Shown: piece after piece, positions 26,385 through 37,690 of the stretch | Numbering within the stretch: the stretch's first letter is position 1 | Layout of the letters: each line of letters opens with the position of its first letter | Assembly: GCA_003428585.1 (NCBI GenBank) | Contig: QVQC01000029.1 | Span: 62,001-126,000, forward strand | Direction: 5' to 3' | Origin: Nioella halotolerans | GTDB taxonomy: Bacteria; Pseudomonadota; Alphaproteobacteria; Rhodobacterales; Rhodobacteraceae | DNA: 64,000 bases | The notes under the pieces: model-generated | What the model was told of the DNA's origin: nothing | Database searches by the model: none | What the model saw: the letters and a program-made list of their open reading frames with translations, nothing else | Made by a program: the position numbers and the translations under genes

Positions 26385-27146
26385 TCAGATCTTCCAGCCT
26401 GAATGCAGCGCCGCGATGCCCATCGACAGGTTGCGGTATTTCACCTGTCCGAACCCGGCCTGCCGGATCATGCTCACGAACGCCTCCTGGTCGGGGAAGC
26501 GGCGGATGCTTTCGACCAGATACTGGTAACTGTCCGCATCCCCCGCGATCAGCTTGCCCATTTTCGGGATCACGTTGAAGGAATAAAGGTCATAGAGTTT
26601 CTGCAACCCCTCGTTCGGCATCTGGCTGAATTCCAGCACCATCAGCCGCCCGCCGGGCTTGAGCACGCGGAACGCCTCGGCCAGCGCGTCGCCGATGCGG
26701 GTGACGTTGCGAATGCCAAAACTGATCGTGTAGGTGTCGAAGCTGTTGTCCTCGAAGGGTAGCGCCATCGCGTCGCCGACGATCCAGTCGAGTTTTTCGG
26801 CCATGCTTTCGGCCTCGGCCCGCTTCTGCCCCTCGACCAGCATCGAGTCCGTCATGTCGAGCACGGTGGCCCGCGCCCCCGGCGCCCGGTCGAGAAAGCG
26901 GAACGCGATATCGCCGGTCCCGCCGGCCACGTCCAGCAGGTGCTGCCCGTCGCGCGGCGCCAGCCAGTCCATCATCGCATCTTTCCATAGCCGGTGAATG
27001 CCGGCCGACATGACATCGTTCATCACGTCGTACTTGGAGGCGACATTTGTGAAGACGCCGTGCACCTTGCCGGCCTTCTCGTCCTCGGCCACGGTCTGGA
27101 ACCCGAAATGCGTTTGGCGGCCGTCCGGTTCGGTCATCTCATCCAT
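26385..27146 (-). CDS. ubiE: Demethylmenaquinone/2-methoxy-benzoquinol methyltransferase UbiE
   Basis: SAM-dependent C-methyltransferase of ubiquinone biosynthesis. I choose the ATG at 27146 (253 residues), a normal length. Motif I is [15 protein letters not shown], and the two UbiE signatures [18 protein letters not shown] and [16 protein letters not shown] are present. The C-terminal [16 protein letters not shown] is typical. It is divergent from mutM, a common alphaproteobacterial arrangement, with ubiB downstream. Confidence 0.96.
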   Translation of the reverse strand: MDEMTEPDGRQTHFGFQTVAEDEKAGKVHGVFTNVASKYDVMNDVMSAGIHRLWKDAMMDWLAPRDGQHLLDVAGGTGDIAFRFLDRAPGARATVLDMTDSMLVEGQKRAEAESMAEKLDWIVGDAMALPFEDNSFDTYTISFGIRNVTRIGDALAEAFRVLKPGGRLMVLEFSQMPNEGLQKLYDLYSFNVIPKMGKLIAGDADSYQYLVESIRRFPDQEAFVSMIRQAGFGQVKYRNLSMGIAALHSGWKI

Positions 27147-27185
27147 CCTTCGCGGGGCCTTGCCCTCGCTTGCAAACTGTCCCTT

Positions 27186-27213
27186 CTTATAGGGCTTGTC
27201 CAAGGCGTTACAA
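27186..27213 (-). promoter_or_regulatory. Possible sigma-70 promoter of ubiE
   Basis: On the minus strand TTGTAA, 16 bases, then TATAAG, 40 bases before the ubiE start. Both hexamers are imperfect but the spacing is right and the region is the only A+T-rich part of the 95-base divergent gap to mutM. Confidence 0.3.
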
Positions 27214-27241
27214 TGCGCCGCCCCGCAAGGAAAGGCCCGCC

Positions 27242-28105
27242 ATGCCCGAACTGCCCGAAGTCGAGACAGTGCGTCGCGGGCTGGTCCCGGTGATGGAGGG
27301 GCACCGCATCGCCCGCGCCGATATCCGCCGCCCCGACCTGCGCTGGCCGTTTCCGCCCGGCATGGCGACGCGACTGACGGGCGCGACAATCCTGCAATTG
27401 CGACGGCGCTCGAAATACATCCTCGCCGATCTCGACACCGGGGAAACGCTGCTGATCCATCTGGGCATGTCGGGGCGCATGCTGGTCTCAGGCGTGACCG
27501 CGCGCGACAGGCCGGGCCAGTTCCACCACGCCCATCCCGCGCCGGAAAAGCACGACCATGTGGTGCTGGACATGGAGGGCGGCGCCCGCGTCACCTTCAA
27601 CGACGCCCGGCGTTTCGGCGCGATGGACCTGCTGCCGACCGATGCCGAGGCGGCGCACCCGCTGCTGGCAATGCTCGGCCCCGAACCGCTGGGCAACGCC
27701 TTCGACGCGCGATCCCTCGCCGCAAGGCTGAAATCGCGGCGCTCGCCGATCAAGACGGCCCTTCTTGACCAGCGAATCGTTGCCGGGCTCGGCAATATCT
27801 ATGTCTGCGAGGTGCTGTTCCGCGCGCGCCTTTCGCCCCGGCGACAGGCAACGCGCGTCGCGCTGCCGCGGCTGGCGGGGCTGGTGCCCATCATCCGCGA
27901 CGTGTTGACCGAGGCCATCGCGGCGGGCGGATCAAGCCTGCGCGATCACCGCCAGACCGATGGCGCGCTTGGCTATTTTCAGCATGGATTTCAGGTCTAT
28001 GGCCGCGAAGGCGCGCCCTGCCGGACGCCCGGATGTTCGGCCACCATCCGCCGGATCGTGCAATCGGGGCGATCCAGCTTCTACTGCCCGGCCTGCCAAA
28101 GATAG
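27242..28105 (+). CDS. mutM: Formamidopyrimidine-DNA glycosylase MutM (Fpg)
   Basis: Removes 8-oxoguanine and other oxidised purines from DNA and nicks the strand. 287 residues from the ATG at 27242, needed because the catalytic Pro must follow Met directly: the protein starts [14 protein letters not shown] with P2 and E3 in place, and K58 (SKYIL) is the conserved lysine. The C-terminal zinc finger is present, with Cys pairs in PCRTPGC and FYCPAC, and R in SGRSSF for lesion binding. It is divergent from ubiE. Confidence 0.97.
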   Translation: MPELPEVETVRRGLVPVMEGHRIARADIRRPDLRWPFPPGMATRLTGATILQLRRRSKYILADLDTGETLLIHLGMSGRMLVSGVTARDRPGQFHHAHPAPEKHDHVVLDMEGGARVTFNDARRFGAMDLLPTDAEAAHPLLAMLGPEPLGNAFDARSLAARLKSRRSPIKTALLDQRIVAGLGNIYVCEVLFRARLSPRRQATRVALPRLAGLVPIIRDVLTEAIAAGGSSLRDHRQTDGALGYFQHGFQVYGREGAPCRTPGCSATIRRIVQSGRSSFYCPACQR

Positions 28106-28172
28106 CTTGAACCGGGCGCGCGGGCTGATAACCCTGCTTGGACCTAGGGACAACAACACCGGGACCGAGTGA

Positions 28173-28949
28173 ATGGCCTACGAGACCCTGATCGTCGAGA
28201 TCGAAGACCACGTCTGCCTGATCAAGCTGAACAGGCCGGATGCGCTCAACGCGCTCAACACCAAGATGCTGGCCGAACTCTGCGACGCACTGGAAAGCGC
28301 CGACCGGAACGACAAGGTCCGCTGCATCATCGTCACCGGGTCCGAAAAGGCCTTCGCCGCCGGGGCGGATATCAAGGAGATGTCCGGCAAAAGCTTCGTG
28401 GATGTCTACACCGAGAACCTCTTTGCCAATTCGTCGGACCGGATGATGGGAATCCGCAAGCCGGTCATCGCCGCCGTGTCGGGCTACGCGCTTGGCGGCG
28501 GCTGCGAACTGGCGATGGCCTGCGATTTCATCATCGCCAGCGACACCGCCAAGTTCGGCCAGCCGGAAATAAACCTCGGCGTGATCGCCGGCATGGGCGG
28601 CAGCCAGCGCCTGACGCGCTATGTCGGCAAGTCGAAGGCGATGGACATGAACCTGACGGGCCGTTTCATGGATGCCGCCGAGGCCGAGCGCGCCGGGCTG
28701 GTCAGCCGCGTGGTGCCCGCCAAGAAGCTGATGGACGAAGCGCGCGGCGCGGCCGAGAAGATCGCGGAAAAGAGCCTGATCTCCACCAAGGCCGCGAAAG
28801 AGGCGGTCAACCGCAGCTACGAGGTGACACTGTCCGAAGGGCTGCGCTTCGAACGGCGCCTGTTCCATTCGCTCTTCGCCACCGCGGATCAGAAGGAGGG
28901 CATGTCCGCCTTCCTTGAAAAACGCGAGGCGCAGTTCCGCGACAAGTAG
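28173..28949 (+). CDS. Enoyl-CoA hydratase (crotonase family)
   Basis: Hydrates 2-enoyl-CoA in fatty acid or aromatic acid degradation. 258 residues with the complete crotonase pattern: [11 protein letters not shown] for the oxyanion hole, [12 protein letters not shown] with E112, and [16 protein letters not shown] with E132. These are the two catalytic glutamates expected of true hydratases, so activity is likely. It lies 67 bases after mutM. The physiological substrate cannot be read from sequence. Close relatives are often named paaF or fadB1. Confidence 0.93.
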   Translation: MAYETLIVEIEDHVCLIKLNRPDALNALNTKMLAELCDALESADRNDKVRCIIVTGSEKAFAAGADIKEMSGKSFVDVYTENLFANSSDRMMGIRKPVIAAVSGYALGGGCELAMACDFIIASDTAKFGQPEINLGVIAGMGGSQRLTRYVGKSKAMDMNLTGRFMDAAEAERAGLVSRVVPAKKLMDEARGAAEKIAEKSLISTKAAKEAVNRSYEVTLSEGLRFERRLFHSLFATADQKEGMSAFLEKREAQFRDK

Positions 28950-29227
28950 TCCGTCGGCCGGGCGCCGTCTTGTCTGCACAGGGGGTGTACGCCCGGTGCA
29001 TGGAGGGCACCCCTGTTTTTCGGGGCTGGTGCGCAAGGCGCCACCCTGCAGCGATTTACCGGGCAGGGGCGGTTTTGGGCTTTCCTTTCCGGCCGCTTTC
29101 GCTTAGACGCGCCGCCAGACATGCGTGTGAGGCCCGCCTTGGCCAGATGGACCGGTATCGGAAAACCCGGCCCCGTGGGCGATATACGCATATGAACCGA
29201 CATTGACCCCACGAAGGGACCAGACAC

Positions 29228-29494
29228 ATGGCAAACACACCGCAGTCCAAGAAACGCGCCCGCCAGAACGAACGCCGTTTCGCCATCAACAAGGCACGCC
29301 GGTCGCGCATCCGCACCTACCTGCGCAAGGTTGAAGAGGCTATCGCTTCGGGCGATCAGGATGCCGCGAAAAGCGCCCTGCGCGAAGCACAGCCGGAACT
29401 GATGCGCGGCGTCAGCAAGGGCGTCCTTCACAAGAATACCGTGGCGCGCAAGATCTCTCGTCTCTCCGCACGGGTGAAGGCACTGGCCGCCTGA
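29228..29494 (+). CDS. rpsT: 30S ribosomal protein S20
   Basis: 88-residue basic ribosomal protein, with the S20 opening [16 protein letters not shown] and the C-terminal [20 protein letters not shown]. The ATG follows an AAGGGAC site. The 278-base gap before it should hold its promoter; A+T-rich ATATACGCATATGAA at 29180-29194 is the best area, but I cannot define hexamers. A strong terminator follows. rpsT before dnaA is the usual order in this family of bacteria. Confidence 0.98.
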   Translation: MANTPQSKKRARQNERRFAINKARRSRIRTYLRKVEEAIASGDQDAAKSALREAQPELMRGVSKGVLHKNTVARKISRLSARVKALAA

Positions 29495-29521
29495 GGCAAG
29501 GCTGCAACAGCTCTGAAAATT

Positions 29522-29546
29522 GGCGCCCCGACCGGGCGCCTTTTTT
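29522..29546 (+). terminator. Intrinsic terminator of rpsT
   Basis: Seven-base-pair stem GGCGCCC / GGGCGCC with a five-base loop, followed at once by six T residues, 28 bases after the rpsT stop. This is the clearest rho-independent terminator in the window. Confidence 0.9.
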
Positions 29547-30104
29547 GTTTCTTGGAATTCTCTTTTGCTTCGGCACCCTTACCCGCGGCGCCTCGGATTC
29601 GTCTTCCGAAAGGGTAAGAGTCAAGCGTGAAGTGATGTTGCGGCCATTGCGCGAGTCCCGCTACCTTCATTTCAAGCGATTCACATAGTCTGGGGGGACA
29701 TCGGGCGTCAGCATTGGGAAGTGGCAGCTTCCCCGCGGTGGTAACACGTGTTGCGTCCGGGGCCGACAGCGCAGATCCGGAACTGGAACGGCCGGGCTTG
29801 TCCTGTCTATCGGGTATACAGCAGCGCTGTTTATTCGCGGGCCCCTTGTGTCCAATGGCCTCCAACCGAAGGTTGTCGCATCCCGAACGCCCGGACGTAT
29901 CTGTCCGGGGGATCCGTGGTGCATTTCGGTTGGCGACCCCCGATCCGCCCGCGATTGACGGGGCAAGCGTCGGGGCGTTTCCGGGGCTGTCATGGCGGGG
30001 TCGGATGGGCGATCCGTGAAGCGTGGTGGCAAAGGGTTAGGGCGGCGAAATGACCGTCCGCGTGGCACCGCAAGGGCGCTGCGTCAAAGAATGACGGGAT
30101 CAGG
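29547..30104. other. Long non-coding region upstream of dnaA
   Basis: 558 bases without a credible gene. Open frames of about 100 codons occur on both strands but have no ribosome site or family resemblance. I looked for DnaA boxes (TTATCCACA and close variants, both strands) and found none, nor an A+T-rich unwinding stretch. I therefore do not call an origin. It presumably holds the dnaA promoter and regulation. The stretch 29895-30000 is rich in short CCGG/GGGG inverted repeats. Confidence 0.6.
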
Positions 30105-31490
30105 ATGACACACGACGACTGGGGACACGTTCGCGGCGAATTGCTGAAATCCGTGGGAAAGAACAACTTCTCGGCCTGGATCGAACCGATCCGCTTCGGG
30201 TCGGTCGCAGACCGCACCGCGCATCTGACGGTTCCGACCAATTTCATCGGCACCTGGGTGTCGCAGCATTTCGGCGACGTGATCTTGCGCCACCTGATCT
30301 CGGCCGGGGCCGATATCGACCGCGTGGAGTTTTCCGTTGCCGCGCGCGACGCGGCTCACAAGGCCGAGACAGCCGCAAGCCTGCCGGCAGAAACCGCGCC
30401 CGCCCACGTCGCCAGCGCCCCCGTCGCACCGGGTCACAGCCCCCGCAACCTGCCGGACTCCGTCCTGAACCCGGCTTTCACGTTTTCAAATTTCGTGGTC
30501 GGAAAGCCGAACGAACTGGCCCACGCTGCCGCGCGCCGCGTGGCCGAAGGCGGCGCGGTCTCGTTCAACCCGCTGTTTCTTTACGGCGGCGTCGGGCTTG
30601 GCAAGACGCACCTGATGCACGCCATCGCCTGGGCGCTGCGCACCAACAAGCCGGATCTCAAGGTCGTCTACCTTTCGGCCGAACAGTTCATGTATCGTTT
30701 CATTCGGGCGCTGCGCGATCAGGACACGATCTCGTTCAAGGAGGTGTTCCGGTCGATCGACGTGCTGATGGTCGATGACGTGCAGTTCATCGCCGGCAAG
30801 AACTCGACGCAGGAAGAATTCTTTCACACCTTCAACGCGCTGGTCGAACTGGGCAAACAGATCATCATCTCGGGCGACCGGGCCCCCGTGGACATGGAGG
30901 AACTGGACAGCCGCATCGCCTCGCGCCTGCAATGCGGGCTGGTGGTGGACCTGCACCCGACGGATTACGAACTGCGCCTCGGCATCCTGCAACAGAAGGT
31001 GGAGGCACAGCGCGAACGCACCCCGGACCTGCGGATCGCGCCCGGCGTGCTGGAATTCGTCGCGCACCGGGTTTCCACCAACGTGCGGGTGCTCGAGGGC
31101 GCGCTGACCCGACTCTTTGCCTTTGCCGACCTGATCGGCTGCGAGATCACGATGGACATGACGCAGGAATGCCTGTCCGACATCCTGCGCGCCACCGACC
31201 GCAAGGTCACGATGGACGAGATCATCAAGAAGACCTGCGAACATTACCACCTGCGCCAGTCCGACCTCATGAGCCCGAGCCGCGCCCGCAACATCGCGCG
31301 GCCCCGGCAGATGGCCATGTACCTGTGCAAGAAGTTGACCAGCCGCAGCCTGCCCGAGATCGGCCGCAAGTTCGGCGGGCGCGATCACACCACGATCCTG
31401 CACGGCGTGCGCAAGATCGAGGAACTGATCTCGGTCGACAACCAGATCGCCGAGGATGCCGAACTTCTGCGCCGCATGCTCGAGGCCTGA
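30105..31490 (+). CDS. dnaA: Chromosomal replication initiator DnaA
   Basis: AAA+ protein that melts the origin and loads helicase. 461 residues: N-terminal domain I (about 1-85), a short variable linker, the ATPase domain with Walker A GGVGLGKTH at 161-169 and Walker B VLMVDDVQF, and the DNA-binding domain with the DnaA signature GRDHTTILHGVRKI near the C-terminus. All domains are intact. It is followed by dnaN after 271 bases that contain a row of hairpins. Confidence 0.98.
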   Translation: MTHDDWGHVRGELLKSVGKNNFSAWIEPIRFGSVADRTAHLTVPTNFIGTWVSQHFGDVILRHLISAGADIDRVEFSVAARDAAHKAETAASLPAETAPAHVASAPVAPGHSPRNLPDSVLNPAFTFSNFVVGKPNELAHAAARRVAEGGAVSFNPLFLYGGVGLGKTHLMHAIAWALRTNKPDLKVVYLSAEQFMYRFIRALRDQDTISFKEVFRSIDVLMVDDVQFIAGKNSTQEEFFHTFNALVELGKQIIISGDRAPVDMEELDSRIASRLQCGLVVDLHPTDYELRLGILQQKVEAQRERTPDLRIAPGVLEFVAHRVSTNVRVLEGALTRLFAFADLIGCEITMDMTQECLSDILRATDRKVTMDEIIKKTCEHYHLRQSDLMSPSRARNIARPRQMAMYLCKKLTSRSLPEIGRKFGGRDHTTILHGVRKIEELISVDNQIAEDAELLRRMLEA

Positions 31491-31492
31491 TA

Positions 31493-31516
31493 CCTTCTTC
31501 TTGGCGAGAATACTCC
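31493..31516 (+). repeat. Intergenic element CCTTCTTCTTGGC-N4-ATACTCC, copy 1
   Basis: Begins three bases after the dnaA stop. The 13-base and 7-base blocks, with four bases between, are identical to copy 2 at 32931-32954, which lies in inverted orientation before recF. It is the start of a structured segment that continues into three hairpins. I recall similar strings in intergenic regions of other Rhodobacteraceae but cannot verify this here. Confidence 0.7.
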
Positions 31517-31537
31517 AGGGGGGTCGCCATTGGACGC

Positions 31538-31607
31538 GCCATTGGTTCAAGCCCAATGGCGACGGGGGAGGATCCCCCACCGGTTCGGCGCGCCTTGCGC
31601 GCCGAAC
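31538..31607. repeat. Cluster of three hairpins after dnaA
   Basis: Three inverted repeats in a row. The first (31538-31560) is GCCATTGG / CCAATGGC with a seven-base loop. The second (31564-31578) is GGGGG / CCCCC. The third (31583-31607) has a perfect 10-base-pair stem GTTCGGCGCG / CGCGCCGAAC with a five-base loop. None is followed by a T-run. An extra GCCATTGG at 31525-31532 could pair instead of the first arm. They may end dnaA transcripts or act as a REP-like element. Confidence 0.75.
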
Positions 31608-31761
31608 GCCCTTCCATGGATCGCAACCACATCTAATTCGCGGATTTTCCCATCCGCCCCATTGACGCCGCCCGCCCTTTGACGACACTCCAAGAAAACA
31701 CTTGTGCCCGTGGGCGGAGAGGCTAGGCTCGCCGCCCCGCCTAATCGTCGGAGCCAGGGAC

Positions 31762-32880
31762 ATGAAGATCAGTATCGAACGCGCGGCGCTGCTCAAGGCC
31801 GTATCGCAGGCCCAGTCGGTGGTGGAGCGTCGCAACACGATCCCGATCCTCGCCAACGTGCTGATCGAGGCAGAGGGCGACAGCGCCAGTTTCCGGGCGA
31901 CCGATCTCGATATAGAGGTGGTGGACAAGGCGCCCGCGCAGGTCGAACGCCCCGGCGCGACCACGGTGGCCGCGGTGGTGCTGCATGAAATCGTGCGCAA
32001 GCTTCCCGACGGGGCGCTGGTGCAGCTTAGCGATGATGGCGCCTCGGGCCGGTTGGAGGTGAAGGCCGGACGGTCATCGTTCCAGTTGGCGACCTTGCCG
32101 CGCGAGGATTTCCCGGTGATGACCTCGACGGAATACAGCGCCAATTTCTCGGCCAAGGCGCCCGATTTGCGGCGGCTGTTCGACAAGTCGAAATTCGCCA
32201 TCTCGACCGAAGAAACCCGCTATTACCTCAACGGTGTCTACATGCATGTGGCGCAGGGCGAGGAGGGGCAGGTGCTGCGCTGCGTGGCGACGGATGGCCA
32301 CCGGCTGGCCCGGGTGGACATGCTGCTGCCCACCGGGGCCGAGTCCATGCCCGGCGTGATCGTGCCGCGCAAGACGGTCGGCGAGCTGCGCAAGCTGCTG
32401 GACGATGACGAGATGACGATCGCGGTCTCGGTATCGGAAACCAAGGTGCGCTTTGCCACGCCCGATATCACGCTGACCTCGAAGGTCATCGACGGCACCT
32501 TCCCCGACTACACCCGCGTGATTCCGATGGGCAACACCCGCCGGATGGAGGTGGATGCCAGCGAGTTCGCCAAGGCGGTGGACCGGGTGGCAACGGTGTC
32601 GTCCGAACGCTCGCGCGCCGTGAAGCTGTCGCTGGACGAGGATCGGCTGATCCTGTCGGTGAACGCGCCCGACAGCGGCGCGGCGGAGGAAGAGCTGGCC
32701 GTGGCCTATGGCGACGAGAAGCTGGAGATCGGGTTCAACGCGAAATACCTGCTGGAGATCGCCAGCCAGGTGGACCGCGAAAACGCGGTGTTCCTGTTCA
32801 ACTCCTCCGGCGACCCGACGCTGATGCGCGAGGGAAACGATACCTCGGCCGTCTATGTGGTGATGCCGATGCGGGTGTGA
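31762..32880 (+). CDS. dnaN: DNA polymerase III sliding clamp (beta subunit)
   Basis: Ring-shaped processivity clamp. 372 residues from the ATG at 31762, the normal length. The protein starts MKISIERAALLKAVSQAQSVVERRNTIPILANVL and ends VYVVMPMRV, both typical. A possible weak promoter (TTGACG at 31679-31684) lies in the gap from dnaA. recF follows 82 bases later. dnaN is bracketed by two inverted copies of a 24-base element. Confidence 0.98.
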   Translation: MKISIERAALLKAVSQAQSVVERRNTIPILANVLIEAEGDSASFRATDLDIEVVDKAPAQVERPGATTVAAVVLHEIVRKLPDGALVQLSDDGASGRLEVKAGRSSFQLATLPREDFPVMTSTEYSANFSAKAPDLRRLFDKSKFAISTEETRYYLNGVYMHVAQGEEGQVLRCVATDGHRLARVDMLLPTGAESMPGVIVPRKTVGELRKLLDDDEMTIAVSVSETKVRFATPDITLTSKVIDGTFPDYTRVIPMGNTRRMEVDASEFAKAVDRVATVSSERSRAVKLSLDEDRLILSVNAPDSGAAEEELAVAYGDEKLEIGFNAKYLLEIASQVDRENAVFLFNSSGDPTLMREGNDTSAVYVVMPMRV

Positions 32881-32930
32881 CGGCCCGCTCTTCCGCGCCG
32901 AGGCGCGTCATCTCGGGCGGGCCTTCGGCG

Positions 32931-32954
32931 GGAGTATTTGAGCCAAGAAGAAGG
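32931..32954 (-). repeat. Intergenic element CCTTCTTCTTGGC-N4-ATACTCC, copy 2 (inverted)
   Basis: Reverse-complement copy of the element at 31493-31516. On the plus strand its end reads AAGAAGAAGG, eight bases before the recF ATG, so it also supplies the recF ribosome-binding site. Confidence 0.7.
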
Positions 32955-32962
32955 ATAGGGTC

Positions 32963-34081
32963 ATGGACCGCCCCCATGTGCGCGCGCTGACCCTTTCACA
33001 TTTCCGGTCGCACAAGCGGGCGGCGTTGCGGCTGGACGGGCGGCCGGTGGCGCTTTTCGGCCCCAACGGGGCGGGCAAGACCAACATTCTTGAGGCGGTA
33101 TCGCTGCTGTCACCGGGGCGCGGCTTGCGGCGCGCAGCAGGCGAGGAGATCGCGCGGCGACCCGAGGCGCTCGGCTGGAAGGTGCGGGCCGAACTGGTCG
33201 CGGGCAGCCGCTTCCACGAGATCGAGATGGGCGCCGAAACCGGGCAATCGCGCAGCCTGCGCATCGACGGCAAGCCGGCGCCACAGCTTGCGCTGGCCGG
33301 GCTGGCGCGGATCGTCTGGCTGGTGCCGGCGCAGGATCGGCTCTGGATCGAGGGGGCCGAGGGGCGTCGGCGGTTCCTCGACCGGATCACCATGAGCTTC
33401 TTCCCGGGGCACGGCGAGGCGGTGCTGACCCATGAGAAAGCCATGCGCGAGCGCAACCGGATGCTGAAGGACATGGTGCGCGACGCCATGTGGTACGAGG
33501 CGGTGGAGGCGCAGATGGCCGAAGCGTCGGCGCGGATCGTGGCCCACCGGGCGCAAGCGGTGGCCCGGCTGGCGGCGGCGCAGGACGGGGCGGAGACGGC
33601 GTTTCCGGCGGCGGTGCTGTCGCTGATCGAAGCAGAAGACAGCGAGGGGCTGGTCACGGCGGATGACTTTGCCACCGCGCTGGCGCGGACGCGCCCCCGC
33701 GACATCGCCGCCGGGCGCAGCCTTGTCGGCCCGCATCGCAGCGACCTTGGTGCGGTCTACGCCGCCAAGGCAGTGGACGCGCGGCTATGTTCGACCGGCG
33801 AACAAAAAGCGCTGCTGATTTCGCTTATCCTGGCCAATGCCCGCGCGCTGAAGGCGGAAACGGGGGTGGCGCCGCTGGTCCTGCTGGACGAGGTGGCCGC
33901 GCATCTGGACGCGCGCCGCCGCGCGGCGCTGTTCGACGAGATCTCCGCGCTTGGCGGGCAGGCGTGGATGACGGGCACGGGGCCGGAGCTTTTTGCAGAG
34001 CTTGGCGACCGGGCGCAGGCGTTTGAAGTCACCGAATTGGAGGGGCAATCGCTCGTCCGGGAATGGGAGAGATTGACATGA
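32963..34081 (+). CDS. recF: DNA replication and repair protein RecF
   Basis: SMC-like ATPase that helps load RecA at gaps. 372 residues: Walker A GPNGAGKT at 33-40, the ABC signature region LCSTGEQKALLISLILANA, and Walker B PLVLLDEVAAHLD. Ribosome site AGAAGG is provided by the repeat just upstream. The stop overlaps the next gene start by four bases (ATGA). The usual order dnaN-recF-gyrB is interrupted here by two small genes. Confidence 0.96.
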   Translation: MDRPHVRALTLSHFRSHKRAALRLDGRPVALFGPNGAGKTNILEAVSLLSPGRGLRRAAGEEIARRPEALGWKVRAELVAGSRFHEIEMGAETGQSRSLRIDGKPAPQLALAGLARIVWLVPAQDRLWIEGAEGRRRFLDRITMSFFPGHGEAVLTHEKAMRERNRMLKDMVRDAMWYEAVEAQMAEASARIVAHRAQAVARLAAAQDGAETAFPAAVLSLIEAEDSEGLVTADDFATALARTRPRDIAAGRSLVGPHRSDLGAVYAAKAVDARLCSTGEQKALLISLILANARALKAETGVAPLVLLDEVAAHLDARRRAALFDEISALGGQAWMTGTGPELFAELGDRAQAFEVTELEGQSLVREWERLT

Positions 34082-34512
34082 CCCCGCAGCGTATCACCCT
34101 TGTCACCCTTGGCGTCGCCGACATGGCGCGGTCACGGGCGTTCTATGCCGCGCTTGGCTGGCAGATGCATCCCGACAGCACCGCATCCATGACCGTCTAC
34201 CAGGCCAACGGGTTCGCCCTCGGGCTGTTCGGGCTGGAGGGTCTGGCGAAGGATCAAGGGCGGCCCGGCGCGGATCTTGGCACCGGGGCCAGCACGCTGG
34301 CGCAGAATTTTGAAACGGACGCAGAGGTGGACGCCGCCTATGCCCGCGCGCTGGGGGCCGGGGCAACGCCGCTAAAAGCGCCGGAAAAGGTGTTCTGGGG
34401 CGGCTATTCGGGTTATTTCGCGGACCCGGATGGCCATGTCTGGGAACTGGCGATGAACCCGTTCTGGCCCTTGAACGAAGATGGCAGCTTGAGCCTGCCG
34501 GATACGGAATGA
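34078..34512 (+). CDS. VOC (glyoxalase/dioxygenase fold) family protein
   Basis: 144 residues from the ATG at 34078, which overlaps the recF stop and has GGGAGA eight bases before it. A single VOC module: TLVTLGVADMARSRAFYAALGW at the N-terminus and GYFADPDGHVWELAMNPFWP at the C-terminus, with the metal-ligand Glu of the final strand present. Members range from glyoxalase I to antibiotic-binding proteins, so the substrate is unknown. It appears translationally coupled to recF, probably a lineage-specific insertion. Confidence 0.85.
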   Translation: MTPQRITLVTLGVADMARSRAFYAALGWQMHPDSTASMTVYQANGFALGLFGLEGLAKDQGRPGADLGTGASTLAQNFETDAEVDAAYARALGAGATPLKAPEKVFWGGYSGYFADPDGHVWELAMNPFWPLNEDGSLSLPDTE

Positions 34513-34530
34513 CAGGATCGCGGGACGCCG

Positions 34531-35151
34531 ATGACACTGACCCTTGCACAGGCCGCGCTGTATACCGGTGCCCTTTTCGTCCTGTTCCTGACGCCGGGCC
34601 CGGTCTGGCTTGCGCTGATGGCACGAACGCTGGCGCATGGCATGGGCGCGGTACTGCCGCTGATCCTCGGCGTGGCCCTTGGCGACATGGCGTGGAGCCT
34701 GCTGGCGGTTCTGGGGCTAAGCTGGGTGGTGCAGACCTACGGCGGCCTCATGGTGCTCCTACGCTGGCTTGCGGTCGCGGTTTTCGCGCTGATGGGGGTG
34801 ATGCTGATCCGCCACGCCGAGAAGGGCATCGAGGCCGACAGCCGCCTGAATCGGCCCGGGCACTGGGCGGGGTTCTTCGCGGGGCTGGCCGCGATCCTTG
34901 CCAATCCCAAGGCGATCCTCTTCTACATGGGGATGCTGCCGGGTTTCTTCGACCTGACCGCTTTGACGGCGGCCGATATCGCGGCGATTGCCGGCATTTC
35001 CATGGGCGTTCCGATCATCGGCAACCTCGTCTTCGCCAGTTTCGTGGACCGGGCGCGGCGTTTGATTTCCTCGCCCGGCGCGCTGGCCACAACCAACCGG
35101 ATCGCGGGTGGCCTGCTGATCTTGGTCGCGGTGATCATTGCGCTGACATGA
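34531..35151 (+). CDS. LysE/RhtB family amino acid exporter
   Basis: 206-residue inner-membrane protein with about six hydrophobic segments, the TPGPVWLALMARTLAHG segment and ANPKAILFYMGMLPGF, both characteristic of the LysE/RhtB exporters of amino acids such as homoserine, threonine or lysine. The substrate cannot be deduced. It starts 18 bases after the VOC gene and is probably co-transcribed with recF and that gene. Confidence 0.9.
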   Translation: MTLTLAQAALYTGALFVLFLTPGPVWLALMARTLAHGMGAVLPLILGVALGDMAWSLLAVLGLSWVVQTYGGLMVLLRWLAVAVFALMGVMLIRHAEKGIEADSRLNRPGHWAGFFAGLAAILANPKAILFYMGMLPGFFDLTALTAADIAAIAGISMGVPIIGNLVFASFVDRARRLISSPGALATTNRIAGGLLILVAVIIALT

Positions 35152-35194
35152 CGGCCCGGCGGCAACGGGTCAAAGCGGGACGCGGGACGCGTAA

Positions 35195-37684
<2,490 letters not shown>

Positions 37685-37690
37685 CCCCCC

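Noticed and set aside
28950..29227. Small RNA or short gene between the hydratase and rpsT genes
   Set aside because: Short frames have no ribosome site. The weak CCCC/GGGG pairing around 29010-29025 is too short to call a structured RNA.
29547..30104. Replication origin upstream of dnaA
   Set aside because: No DnaA boxes or A+T-rich unwinding element were found on either strand; location alone is not enough.
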